DNA from: Cantharellus purpuraceus
Lineage: Eukaryota > Basidiomycota > Agaricomycetes > Cantharellales > Hydnaceae
Assembly: GCA_025174535.1 (NCBI GenBank)
Contig: JALBUN010000023.1
Coordinates: 1,116,001 to 1,180,000, forward strand
Length of the DNA stretch: 64,000 nt
Reading direction: 5' to 3'
In this document: positions 13,106 through 24,617 of the stretch, piece by piece
How positions within the stretch are numbered: the stretch's first letter is position 1
Layout of the letters: every line of letters begins with the position of its first letter
Position numbers and translations under genes: made by a program
Notes under the pieces: generated by a model
The model's input: the letters and a program-made list of their open reading frames with translations, nothing else
What the model was told of the DNA's origin: nothing
Database searches by the model: none

Positions 13106-14958
13106 GCGCAATGGTGAACTGCAATGTAAACGGTTAGACGCGGCAAACAACAAAGTCCAAGGCACCACAGCGGGAGAGCAGCACACACCCGCGCTCGGTG
13201 CCTCCGCACGCACAGATCAAACAGCCGTTAACGCGTCTACTCGTATTCAGAACTATGTAGATACAATGTTCTCAGTTCTTAATCCACCGCCCAATACTCT
13301 AGCTCTACAGCTGTAATATCCCATGTCGGAAAAGCGAGGGGCTTGGGCCAGGGATGCCTCAGTGGTAATAGGGGTTTCCACTGGACAGTCAAAGGGGGGA
13401 GGCGTACACTATCAAGATGCACAAATGCCCAGTCCAAGCAATTATGAAAGTATCGCACAGGGATGGCTTCAAGTCGGCGAAGATGAGCTCGGAAAAGCTA
13501 GAAGCACTATTCGACCAAGAAACCCTCGTTCAGAGTGTGGACATGACTTCAACCGTGACGAAAGCACTAACATGTTGTGCCGCAATAACACCCCGGCGAT
13601 TGATTAGGCCGCCTCAGGAATACAAAGTGACATTGGATCCAAGCACACACAGATGGAACACTCCGTGCAGCGAGCCAATTGAATGTAACATGAGAGTGAA
13701 ATGGCCCAAGGTGTCATACGCCAGTACAAAGAAATAGACACTGCTCACCTGATTACGAAGCAAGACCAACGATGAATGTTGAACAACTAGAAAACTCCAT
13801 AGCAGGGGTGGACATCCATCGCAAGTACATTTGACGTGCTCCAAGAAGACAATAACGGGTCTCAAAACGCTCAAGCTCAAGGTCCACCAGGGGGAAATCA
13901 AGCTGCAGGAACATACACAACCTACGGCAATAAGTTCGGAAGGTTAAAACAAGCTGTAGGTTAATCTCGTATTGGTAATGGGCCGGAGTGACAGTATCCC
14001 ATGGTGCTGAGGTGAATCAAGTACCCGCGTGCGCGATGCTAGAGCACGCAGAGTCATGGTTGCAACTTGAGATATATCTCAATCCTTGGCGCACTTAATC
14101 CATGATTAGATGGAATGCCTAAAGACATACAGCGCAGGTTATCCAAAGAAGCCGTCTACAAGTAAGACATGAAAACCAGCAAGAAAAACCTGACAGTGGA
14201 TATGTCGTCAAACAAGAGTAGGCATCAAAATTCCCGCTACAGAAGTCTGGACGTTCAGAGGCTGCGGGAACGAAGCAGCACTTGGGCAGCATCGTGACGC
14301 AAGCGAATACGCTTCGTGCAGTAACAGAGACTAAGCAACTGCAGCGACGGTTGGAATAGCAAGGAGAGAGTCAGAAGCTCTGTAGTCGGAGGCGAACATT
14401 ACACGTATGGAGAACTAATAGTAATGGTGCATGGGATTAATTAGATCTCCGCCAACACCCAGACCACTTCAAGCAAGACAGGCTTGATCAAAGAGGTCAA
14501 AGATCACGTAACGGACGCCTAAAATTATGCATGAAAGATCACTCGGGAAGTCTGCTCTTCGCTCATTCCAGTGAAGGTTCATCTTACAATAACTTGCATA
14601 TGGTTTGGAAAACACAATGCTCAAGACTATATATCCATCGACCAGTGCACGACTCGGAATAGAGCAGGAAGCTCAAGCTTGCTTGAACCAGAATTCTCAG
14701 TAATCTGGAATATATATCGACTGAAGGATGTCATGCCATGCTTTTCCGGTAGATATCTACGTGAGATATGATGTCAATGCATCAGGGGGCAGTACTTGTA
14801 CCGCGGATCTTGATGAAAGCGTACATCATAAATCAGACATCCTGATGTTTTCATGAGGAAAGAACCACCAGTCCAAGTGCGATGATTTCTGTTTGCCACG
14901 CGACACCAATACACATCTAAATATCCTGATATCTGACCTTACACAATGCACAGATAAT
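13106..14958. other. Gene-poor stretch of about 1.85 kb
   Basis: No gene could be assembled on either strand. Short ORFs exist (for example 13323-13607 and 13417-13737 on the plus strand) and some segments have protein-like composition. They are broken by stops, and I could not join them into a known family. It may be decayed coding or mobile-element sequence, or a long 5' region of the PHD gene. Confidence 0.4.
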
Positions 14959-17900
14959 CTATAGTGCAGAAACTAGGGGGGATACAACTTCCCCACCTTT
15001 CTTCTTGTAAAAAGCTACGACCTTCTTGCCCAGTTCGGCAACGTCTATGAATAATTAGTACGCGGGCACAAGCACTCACACTAGAAAACGCACTTGTCGC
15101 AGTAAATCCATGTCTCGCGTAGATCTTCTGATATGGTGCGGATGCACCAAACGTGTTCAAGCCAAATTGCTGCAAAGGTGTCAGCTAGAAATTGAAGAAA
15201 CGTATATAATAATAACCTCGTGGCTGTATTTCGCCCAACCCAGGGTCTGTGAAAATGTCAACAATCACACCATTTGGCGTACAATACACGCACCGTCAGA
15301 GCCTCAAACGACAGGATCGGCGCGCCGCTCCGGAGTACAGACAGTCTATATGCTTCATCCTGCGCATCAAAGACCTCCCAGCATGGCAAGGAGACTACTC
15401 TGGCCCTGACGCCGTCTTTATCAAGTAGACCAGCGGCTTCGACAGCGATGCTGACTTCACTTCCAGTAGCAACAATCGTCAAATCTTCCTGATTCACTTC
15501 GAGAAGAACGTATCCTCCGCGTGAGGCTCGCTCGATTGTGGACCCTTCAAGGTTGGGTAAGTTCTGGCGTGAAAGAGAGAGCACGGAAGGCGTATTCTTG
15601 GATTTGAGCGCCACAAGATAAGCAGCACTTGTTTCGTTACCATCAGCAGGCCGCCACACAACCAGTTGCGGGATGGCACGCAGGTGAGCGATAGTTTCGA
15701 TGGGCTGGTGCGTTGGTCCATCTTCCCCCAGGCCGATAGAGTCATGAGTAGCTGGAAAAGCATGATATGCTTAGACGAAGAACCATGAGCCCACATCTGA
15801 GGGGAGGCACCCACCAACCCATATGACATGATGTCGGCTCAGCGCACTCAAACGTACTGCACCGGCGCCATAGCTGACAAAATTCTAGAAAGTAACGGGT
15901 AAACGTATGAAAAGTCTTCGATTATCTCTTGGGGCTGACCAAAAATGTTCCAGCATAGGGAACGATACCACCATACGCAGCAATGCCGTTCATAATTGCC
16001 CCCATTCCATGCTCTCGAACACCATAGCGAATGTAGTTACCTCTGTACGAACCAAGTTTGGTATCCGGGTGTTGGAAGTCCTCAGCATCTTTCACTCTGG
16101 TCAGGTTAGACCCTGTCAAATCAGCTGAACCGCCTGTTTATTTGAGGAAGGTATGAAAATCCCACTCGTGGTAAGACATCAACCACTTACCCATCAGATC
16201 TGGAAGGTAAGGACTGATTGCAGTCAGCACGATTTCCGAGAGCTTGCGAGATGCAGTCGGGGCGTCTGACGGCTTGTAAATGGGAAGTGATTTTTCCCAG
16301 CCCTCAGGTAAGTCTCCCTTGATGCGACGGGAGAGCTCCGCGTATTCTTTAGGATATTTCTGTCCATATGAGCTAAGAAGGGAGTCCCATTCCTGTTCGA
16401 GCTTTGCACCGCGTTTCGCAATACCAGAATAAACATCGTATGTCTTCTGTGGAACCTGGAATGTTGCTTTCGGGTCAAAACCAAAATTGGCTTTAAGCTG
16501 CTCAGTATCATCGGGCTTTAGAGCTGCAACCCAAGTGCTTTAGACACGTTTGCCGCAAGACGTCGCCAGAACTTACGAGTGCCGTGGATCCCATGTGTTC
16601 CCTGGTGTTTACTACCGTAGCCTATGATAGTACGTAGTCGAATGATGGAGGGCTTATCCTTCACCTGCCTCGCTTCGTCGATCGCGTTGTAGATACCGTC
16701 GAGGTCGCTTCACAAGAATTCAGAGAGAAGCGTTACAATGATTGTGGGATAGTAATACATACTTGTCACCGTCGTTAACATGTAGGACGTGCCAGCCGTA
16801 GGACAAGAAGCGCTGTTCCACATTTTCGGTGAATGCAATAGCGGTATTGCCATCGATACTAATATCTGTAAAAAGTCGTTACATCAGGAGCATGCATAGC
16901 TGCTGGGGACGCACGGTTGTCATCGTAGATCTGTTACTCATCATGAGCAGCCGTATAATAAGGAAAGCAAGACGCACGGCAATCAAGTTACCGAGACGGA
17001 GATGACCAGCGAGACTGGCAGCTTCACTGGAGACGCCTTCCATTAGACAACCATCACCCAAAAAAACTAGTTTGTCGCATGTCAACATGCGAATTGTCAA
17101 TGGTTGATGCCAATTGATATGAACCATATGTGTAGTTGTTGATAAGGTCGAAACCGCCCTTATTGTATACAGCTCCCAAATGAGCCTGAGCAATGGCCAG
17201 ACCCACAGAGTTGGCAAAACCTTGACCAAGAGGGCCAGTGGTAACTTCCACACCTGAGAAGATGCCAGTATAGGACAGTCGTCTGAAGGTCAGCTGAAGC
17301 GACCTACCATCGGTATGACCATGCTCTGGGTGACCCGGTGTTAAGCTATCCAACTGACGAAACTGCTTGAGATCATCCAGAGAAAGCTTGTAGCCCAAGA
17401 GATGCAACAGAATGTACTGCAAAGCACAACTAATATCCAGTGTGTTGTTTAACACAGCCTTCCCGACACCATAAGTAGACTCACGCATGCCTATCATAGA
17501 TGGATCAGTAGTTATTTCATCAGGCACAAGTGGTGTTCAGTGCGTACCCATTGGAGAGCACAAATCGATCGCGGTTGAACCAGGAGGAGCTCTTGGGATT
17601 CGCGTTGAAGAAACTACCCTGTCATCAGTATTGAAGTAGGAATTCTGCTGAAAGACTGCACCGAGAAAAGAGCACATGGGCGACAGGAGCCATTCCCATC
17701 GGTGCACCTTTCGCAAGACAGACATGAGCGTAAGACAACCAATGCTAGCTATGACAACTGTACCTGGATGACCCGAGTTTGCCTTGTTTACAACATCAGC
17801 AGCTAACGTTCTGATGGTGTTGATAGACAGTTCATCCGTATCGACTTTTTGGAACGGCATTCTAGGACGAGCGAAAGACTTGGTGGTAACGACTCGGAAT

Positions 17901-17980
17901 GGGACACTAGGGCGCTTGCGATGCCACAATCGCTGCGCGTCCAACGCGACGCATCCAATTCGCGCCATGAATGACATCAA
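14959..17980 (-). CDS. TKL1: Transketolase
   Basis: Thiamine-diphosphate enzyme that moves two-carbon units between pentose phosphates and other sugar phosphates in the non-oxidative pentose phosphate pathway. Exons give [20 protein letters not shown] with the GHPG motif, then [55 protein letters not shown] and the ThDP motif [38 protein letters not shown] carries the catalytic Glu. The C-terminal exon, after an intron with a CTAAT branch site, encodes [20 protein letters not shown] and ends at TAG 14959-14961. The start is either 17980, giving about 40 extra Arg-rich residues, or Met41 at 17860 ([12 protein letters not shown]), the usual cytosolic start. It lies 181 bases downstream of a divergent family member on the same strand. 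Confidence 0.93.
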
Positions 17981-18161
17981 TAAGAATATTCTCTCACCAC
18001 AAAGTTCTTAAGATAAGCGTGTTCTATGTTCACTAGCAGATCCTCCGTTATGACATGGCACATCGCAATCTCGGACACCGGACACCCCCTTGACACCATC
18101 TATTCTTATTTATTGGCATACAAAGTTAACATTAGTGCGCGAATACGTATACTTCCGGGTT

Positions 18162-20680
18162 CTACTGCGCCCCCGGTGTTGAATGTGATAGTTGCTTGAT
18201 CTTAACGATAATAGCTGGCAAGAAAAAAATATACCTGTATCAGACAAAAGACTCGAGTACTAAGAACAGACTTACATTGAGGATCCAAGCCTTGATGGGG
18301 AATCTGCTCGTGTAGGCCTCCACAACCTGGACACGAATGAGTTCCTGGTCCACGCGGCAAACTACATACGTACCCTCCTTATTAGCACCCATGTAGCCAA
18401 ACTTGGGGGTAAGCTGCCGCTCGAGCAGCCATGAGCCAAACTTGGAACCAACCTGGCAAACAGCATCAGTTTCTAGTCCCTCTATGGAGGCAATCGTGTC
18501 TCTCACCCCGGTCTTCTGGTTGAGCGACTCGACAACAAGGACGAATGGAGTGGTGCCAATCTTGCGGATGACATCTTCATCTACGATGTTAAGCGTCGGC
18601 TTGTTGACGAGGCCAACATCCAACCCCTGTTCTCTGCATCTGAGCACTGCATCGTAGGACCTATATAGCATGTCTCCGAAGGATACCACGTAACCTGCCT
18701 TCCCCTCAACGATAATCTCGTCCTTTCCAGGAACGAATTTGTAACCATCACCAAAGAACTTAGTTCCGTTTGGTTTGAGGATCCAAGGCACTTTAGAGCG
18801 TGTGGAGAAAACAAAGCGAATACCTCGCTCGAAAAATACACGGTCAATGACGGCATCCATTTGTAACGGGTCAGCAGGGAAATATAACCAGGACTGGACA
18901 TCCGCCAGGCCATTATCAGCAAACATGGCGTTAATACCAAAATGCTGCGGGAGACATGGAAAATTATTAGGAAGATGTGTATTACGAGGAAGATGGAACA
19001 CCCTACGCAGGTATTGTCAGCCATTTCGTCTACACCAGAATGCGAAAAATGGACTAAAAGATTGCAATTGTTCAAACGGGCCATAGTGATCTCTGAGATA
19101 GTCATTTCCTAGAAACAACTCGTTAGACAAAGTACTCAAGGGAACCTAGGAGCTTACCAAAAACGCCTGGAAGGTAGATGCCACACCTGTGCATCAACTA
19201 CTTAGTTTGGTAGATGACAATCATAGTTGGTTCATCATTACCAAACTTGTCCTTATCAAACCCAAATCCTGCTGCGGCTGACAAGTTTCCACGCTCCATG
19301 ATACCGGAAGGTATAAATACCTCGGGATGCCTTTGGTGAATGACCTTGAGTCCAGTAGACCCCTCCAAGTCGCCTACAATAACTTGAGCTTCAAGCTAGT
19401 TACTTTGTATTTATATAACGTACTGTCGATGACCATAACCTTCCTCGCGGCCTCCTCCTTTCCAATTTTGTCTAACACGTTGGAGACAGCCTCTCCAAAT
19501 TGAGCACGGTTCGCGCCTTTGTCCTTGGTGGATCCTAAGTGAATGTATGCGAGGCTAGTGGGTTTAATATTCTGCAAGATCGCGCTGATGGTGGAAGGGT
19601 ATCCGCGGCTAGTGAGGTACTTGATAGCCGTATCAACGGGAATGACATCATGCCCGTGGTTGCTGCCCTCGAGCCCCTCGATGCCAGGGCACATTTTACG
19701 CTTCACAACCACTATCGAAATGCATTAGGTTCACATGCAAACGAACAGTTGGCAAAGACTCGCCTGCTGTGGGACCATCGTGACGGATGGAGGCGGCAAC
19801 GTTTTTCCAAAGATCGTCAATGTCCTCGCCATTGGCTTCGAAGACGGTCAAGCCATGACCGTTCAAGGTTTTTCCCACATCGTAACCCTTTTCGTACTGC
19901 GACGGATGACCTGCAATGGTAACATCATTGTCATCAATCAAGAGCTTGACGTTAAGGTTCTGGGCAACCGCAAGACGTGCAGCCTCAGCATCATTGCCCT
20001 CCTGTTGCGAGCCATCCGAACCAAGGCAGAAGACGATCTTGTCCCGGTTCGCGAGTGCAACCCCATTAACAAGAGGCCACATATGACCAAGACGACCGGA
20101 GCTGAACTTAACGCCAGGGGTAAGGCCGAGTTCAGGGTGACCGGGAAGTTGGGAGTGTGCTTCACGATAGTGCAGTAGATGCTCAGCAGGAATGTCCCCA
20201 TGTAAGGCAGAAAGTAGGTACTGCGTTGCCACACGGTGACCTATAAATAAGTATAAGAAAAGCCATACGCTGCCAGCGGAGAGCCACTCACCAGCTTCAT
20301 CAAAGTGAATGGGTACATATTTTTTCGAATGGTTGAAGAGGGACTCAAGGATGACAACCTCTGGAACTGTGTCGTAAGGACCTCCGGTGTGGCCCGTTAC
20401 ACCACGAGCAGCACCTGTTGCGACGTATTTGGAGTGACGCTGCGCGAACGAAAAATCCAGACATACCAGTCGCTGTGAAAAGAACGATAGCATCTCTAAG
20501 CAATTGGATATTGGCACGAAGTTTAGATCGTTGATCCTCAGTCAGCTGGTCCTTGGAAGGGTCTAGTTCGAGACTGTCAAAGACGTTGTCACTATCGGTT
20601 GCAAGGGAGCTGTCACGCCATTAAGACGCTTACTCTTGGTACTTTTTGAGGTCGATGGGGAAAGGGTAGCTGTCAGCCAT
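18162..20680 (-). CDS. Divergent transketolase-family protein
   Basis: Second ThDP enzyme of the transketolase superfamily, clearly different from its neighbour. It starts MADSYPFPIDLKKYQE (ATG at 20680). After two short introns come ATGAARGVTGHTGGPYDTVP and KKYVPIHFDEAGHRVATQYL. The ThDP-binding part reads FCLGSDGSQQEGNDAEAARL with VKLLIDDNDVTIAGH. The second domain has IPSGIMERGNLSAAAGFGFD, which carries the catalytic-Glu position, and CHFGINAMFADNGLADVQSW. Splicing near 18390-18330 and near 18269-18210 gives a C-terminus reading CGGLHEQIPHQGLDPQ and SIIVKIKQLSHSTPGAQ, ending at TAG 18162-18164. This matches the usual CGGLWEQ...HQGLDP end of fungal homologues as I recall them. The substrate is unknown. 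It is probably an active sugar-phosphate ketol transferase, but dihydroxyacetone synthase is a poor match. Confidence 0.8.
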
Positions 20681-21168
20681 TGTAGAGAGTTGAGGCTAGA
20701 GGTGGTGAAGAATGAGCGTGGTACTGTGGTTGCAAGACGGATAGACGCCAATTTGTAGGCTTTGCACGTCAGATCGCGCGCCGTCTACCGGTCCGTTCCC
20801 ACGATTCGCAACACGAACATCGGTGAATTTGCTGGTGGTCTCGAAAACCAATAAAATTATGCATGCAAATACAATTACAGCAACCGCACATGTTGATACG
20901 CTGGCATTGAGTATCGGAAACAGAACAGTGTCGCGGGGGAAGTTTGGCCAAACTGCCGAAGACCGATTCGACGAGGTCTCTGCGGTGGGAAATGGCTTGT
21001 AGGAGGAGGTCGCTGTCATCGGTGTTGCTGCAGGCACCCGAGATTATATACTCAGGGACACAGGCGGCAGGTATTTCTGCAAAGAGCAAGATACAACACG
21101 CTCACCAGTGCGTTCCTGTTCGTGTTGTGTGGCTCTATTTGTCTCTCTCTAGGCGAGGCCCGTGCGCG
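20681..21168. promoter_or_regulatory. Divergent intergenic region
   Basis: This 488-base gap lies between the transketolase-family gene (minus) and the FHIP-like gene (plus) and should carry both promoters. TATATA-like sequence occurs near 21044. No gene is seen here. Confidence 0.45.
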
Positions 21169-24100
21169 ATGGAATACTTTAGCAAGTTCCTGCGGGCGGG
21201 CACTCCACAACAGCCAAAGCTCAGCCATGACCATGTCCAGGAGTTTCACAAGTCATGGCAGCTAATAAAGGTTCTTATCCCGTCCTTCCCTTCCAGTTAC
21301 GTGTTGAATTCTTTCTTTCTCCAGAACACACTCCAGTATCCAGACGAGAGACAGCTCACAAGGGGCATCGTCTCCACGGATGTACCGGCACATCTGAAGC
21401 TGATGGTGGATGCCTTGGTCTGGGAATCCACTCGTTCGGAAGAAGGGTACGTCTTTTAATGTCACCATAACCTAGCATCATCTGAATAACAGTCCACTCC
21501 AAGAACTACTGGTCAATGTCTCGAGTACCTTCTCAAGAATGGTGCGTAGCTTTCCTGTCTCCCTGCGTCGTTGTCCCTCACGCCTTGCCAAAGATGTACT
21601 TGGGCATCTCGTTCGCCTCAGCGAGGCCGATCGTCCTTTCGGCATCCAAGCAGAGGTCCTCCGAGCCGTGGCTAATATGGTCGTACTCCTGGATGAGCAG
21701 TTTCTCGTCCATTCGGCTGTGCACAAGGCTATCCTCAGACTCTTGAGGGGCTGCGTTGGCGATCAGATCGAGGAGCAGGTCGATGGTCGAGCAAAACCCA
21801 TGGGTGCCGCTAGCAATGCAGCGCGAAGTACTCCCTCGGAGTATGAGGAAGACCGTGAGTATTGTGTCTGCAGGGCCTGCCAATGATCTTACCTGTGTGC
21901 AGTTGTGGATCTTTTATGCATCTTGTGCAGTCGAATACGGAACTATCGTGAACTACTCATGATTTTTTTCCACGATAAGCATTGGTTTCAATCCCAACTA
22001 CAGACAGTGGAGGAAGTGGATGAGGAAGACGAGGAAGACGAACTCTTCGAGGGCATTCCCGCTTCTCAACGTGTCTCATCTCCCACCCCTTCTCAGAATA
22101 CCATCACTTCTGCTCCTGCCTCCTCCCACAAAAAGACAGAGTATGAATTCCTTCTCTTTAATTATCTCCTCCGGTTCGTCCACCGAGAAGGTCGTATTGG
22201 TGACTTTGCACGTGCAGGGCTCTTGTTTCTCATGGACGTGGCCATGTCTGCTGGCGAGCCAACTCAACATAAGCTCTTAGATGATGACGAGTCCAACGCT
22301 ACATCAGAGTCAGACACCTCAATGTCGGATCCCGTTGCGGACGCGGCTCTTGCACTGGCTGAATATGTCCTCGATGGCGATTTCTCAGACGTCCTTGGCG
22401 CAGGTCTTGGCGCAGTGTACTCGCTCTTACCGTCAAAGCTTGACGTTCGCCCAGATACCACCTCCGGTAGCGGTACCATGCAGGGTACCAACAGTGGCAT
22501 GACACTGGGGGCAGCTGTCTTTGGCACCGATGAAGAAAAGCAACGCATTGAATTTGAGCGTGAACGCAGCCGTGCCCTTGGTCTGGAAAGCTCCTCCAGC
22601 CCTGAATTCAAGGCGCGTCTCGACCACTTTCTCAAATTACTGGAATTCCTCAAGGACGTCCTTCGTCGCAATATTTCATCTGACCCACAACCACAACTGG
22701 CACCATCGGCACTCGTTGGTACCGCTATTGTGCAATCAATACTAGACGCTGTGAGGGCAGTGTTTCTTGAAAATATCCTGTATACCTCCATTCTCGAGTG
22801 CTCGGATGCAGACGGGAGTTCGGTGGCGGTCATGTCGTACATTGACATTATGATCCGCACGTTGGCAGACAGTCAGCTCGCGGACATACTCGTCGATTTC
22901 CTCATGAGCGAAGATGACCACGACACCCATCGTCCACATCCTCGCATGCTAGCTCTTGACGGTGAGGCACGCATAGGAAAGAAAGTGCGCGACAGGGCGA
23001 GCAAGATACGCCGGCGGAAAAGCAGTGCAATGGTGCTTCTCGAGATGGAAGCCCCCGACTCCCGCAAGCAGACTGACTATTTCACGTCTCTTGGTCGTTT
23101 TACGCTCAAAGATCTCATATTCTCCAACCTAAGATCCCCATATCAGCCATCCGCCACTGCTGCTCTGCAATTACTACAGTCGCTGCTCATTCATCACCCT
23201 ACCGTATCTGTGAATAAGCTTCTGGTCACGGTTCGTGACCCAGATGCTACCAGCTTTCCTCAGCCGCCGCGGTTACCCGAACCAGAACGGCCATGCACCC
23301 CATCGCCTTCCTCTGACGATGAAGTGTTTGTCTATCCAGGCGAGGAACCCGAGCTGCTTATCACGAAAGTATCAATCTTCAAGTCACCGGATATGACATT
23401 TGCCATGCATGAGCGTGAGATGGATATGTACCATTCACTCATTTCACGTATGAGTCCGTCAAAAGATCACGGCGCCTTCAGCACAGGCTATGATCACTAC
23501 TTGAACGACGCAGTCGTGTTGATCCAATCCCAAAGCTCGTTCCGCCAGGGGGTCCTCATGGAGCGAACAGACTCGATATGGTCATCGCACCATCGTTTGG
23601 ATCCAAACGACCCACTAGTTGCCATCGTGCTTAAGTCACTACAGAACTTCTTCTCTCATAACTCAGAGTACAACATTGCTTTGACTGGCGTACTTGCAGC
23701 ACTTGCATTGGATCCGTACCGGTCACTGGCGGGCTGGCTCACCTTTGATGTACCGAAATCAGAAGCAATATGCCATCACACTCTGTCCTTGGCAGAGGTC
23801 GACGATGGCGACGATCGCTCCGTCGATTTTGACCTTGCTGACCAAAACTTATCCTTAGATGATCCCGATTTACTCGCAATGCCCCTCAACGAGAGCACGC
23901 GGCCTGTCATTTACTCAATCTTACATGGGTTAGTTTCACAACTAGATCGCTACCGTGCTCAAGTCGACAACTTCGATAAATACCTCCTTGAACGACGCCA
24001 AGGTCTTCTCTTTTCAGAGAACCTCAATGATGCGCTAAGCCTCGCACTGGAACTGGCAGATGACAGGTTTACGCCTGCACGATCACCCTCCTCGACACCT

Positions 24101-24565
24101 TCCCGCCCCAAGCCAAAAAGTAAAGGTTCTTCTTTCGTGTCATTCCTTACCCCAAAGAAAAAAACCACTTCAGTCCGAGACGCGCAAACATCCTCCGAGC
24201 CCAGCACCCCTCCTGGAGGAAAAGTCATTGCCGCGAGTCCTTTTGGCCCCCACTACCAGGAAACAGGTGCTATTGCTGTCCAGCCTCTCGTTGCCTCGTT
24301 GCCTTCAACAGGACCATGGTCACCTGCCAAGAAACCCCAATGGTCCGCAGCTGAGGAGGACGTCTTTATAGCCAACGCACAGTGGGGTGATGAAACGCAA
24401 GTTCGCATACCCGAGCCTAAGGAAGAATCAGGGCCGGCTCTGACCAAGGTGACACTATCGCAGCTGCTGGACAATGTAGTCATCCTAGAAGAAAGTATCA
24501 AGGAACTTACTGCGACTGTGCATGCCCGGCGGAGCTTGGGCATTGATGCTATTCGCTATGTATAA
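21169..24565 (+). CDS. FHIP/RAI16-like protein (FTS-Hook-interacting)
   Basis: Large protein of the RAI16-like family (Pfam name from memory), the fungal counterpart of FHIP. FHIP joins Hook and FTS to tether early endosomes to dynein. Early exons read MEYFSKFLRAGTPQQPKLSH, NTLQYPDERQLTRGIVSTDV and VLGHLVRLSEADRPFGIQAE. A long exon from about 21900 carries VDLLCILCSRIRNYRELLMI, FFHDKHWFQ, an acidic run (VDEEDEEDELFEG) and YEFLLFNYLLRFVHREGRIG, a helical solenoid typical of the family. The C-terminal third is polar, with Ser/Pro/Lys-rich disorder, and ends in a short helix before the stop at 24565. The start at 21169 is the first ATG in frame with the conserved N-terminus. The gene converges on the P450 with 52 bases between stops. 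Confidence 0.8.
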
Positions 24566-24617
24566 CATATGTACGTATATACCGTCGCACAGAGCTTAAG
24601 GATCAATGCAATATATA

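Noticed and set aside
19735..20178. Plus-strand 147-codon ORF
   Set aside because: It is antisense to the ThDP region of the transketolase-family gene.
22264..22860. Minus-strand 198-codon ORF
   Set aside because: It is antisense to the long FHIP-like exon and has shadow composition.
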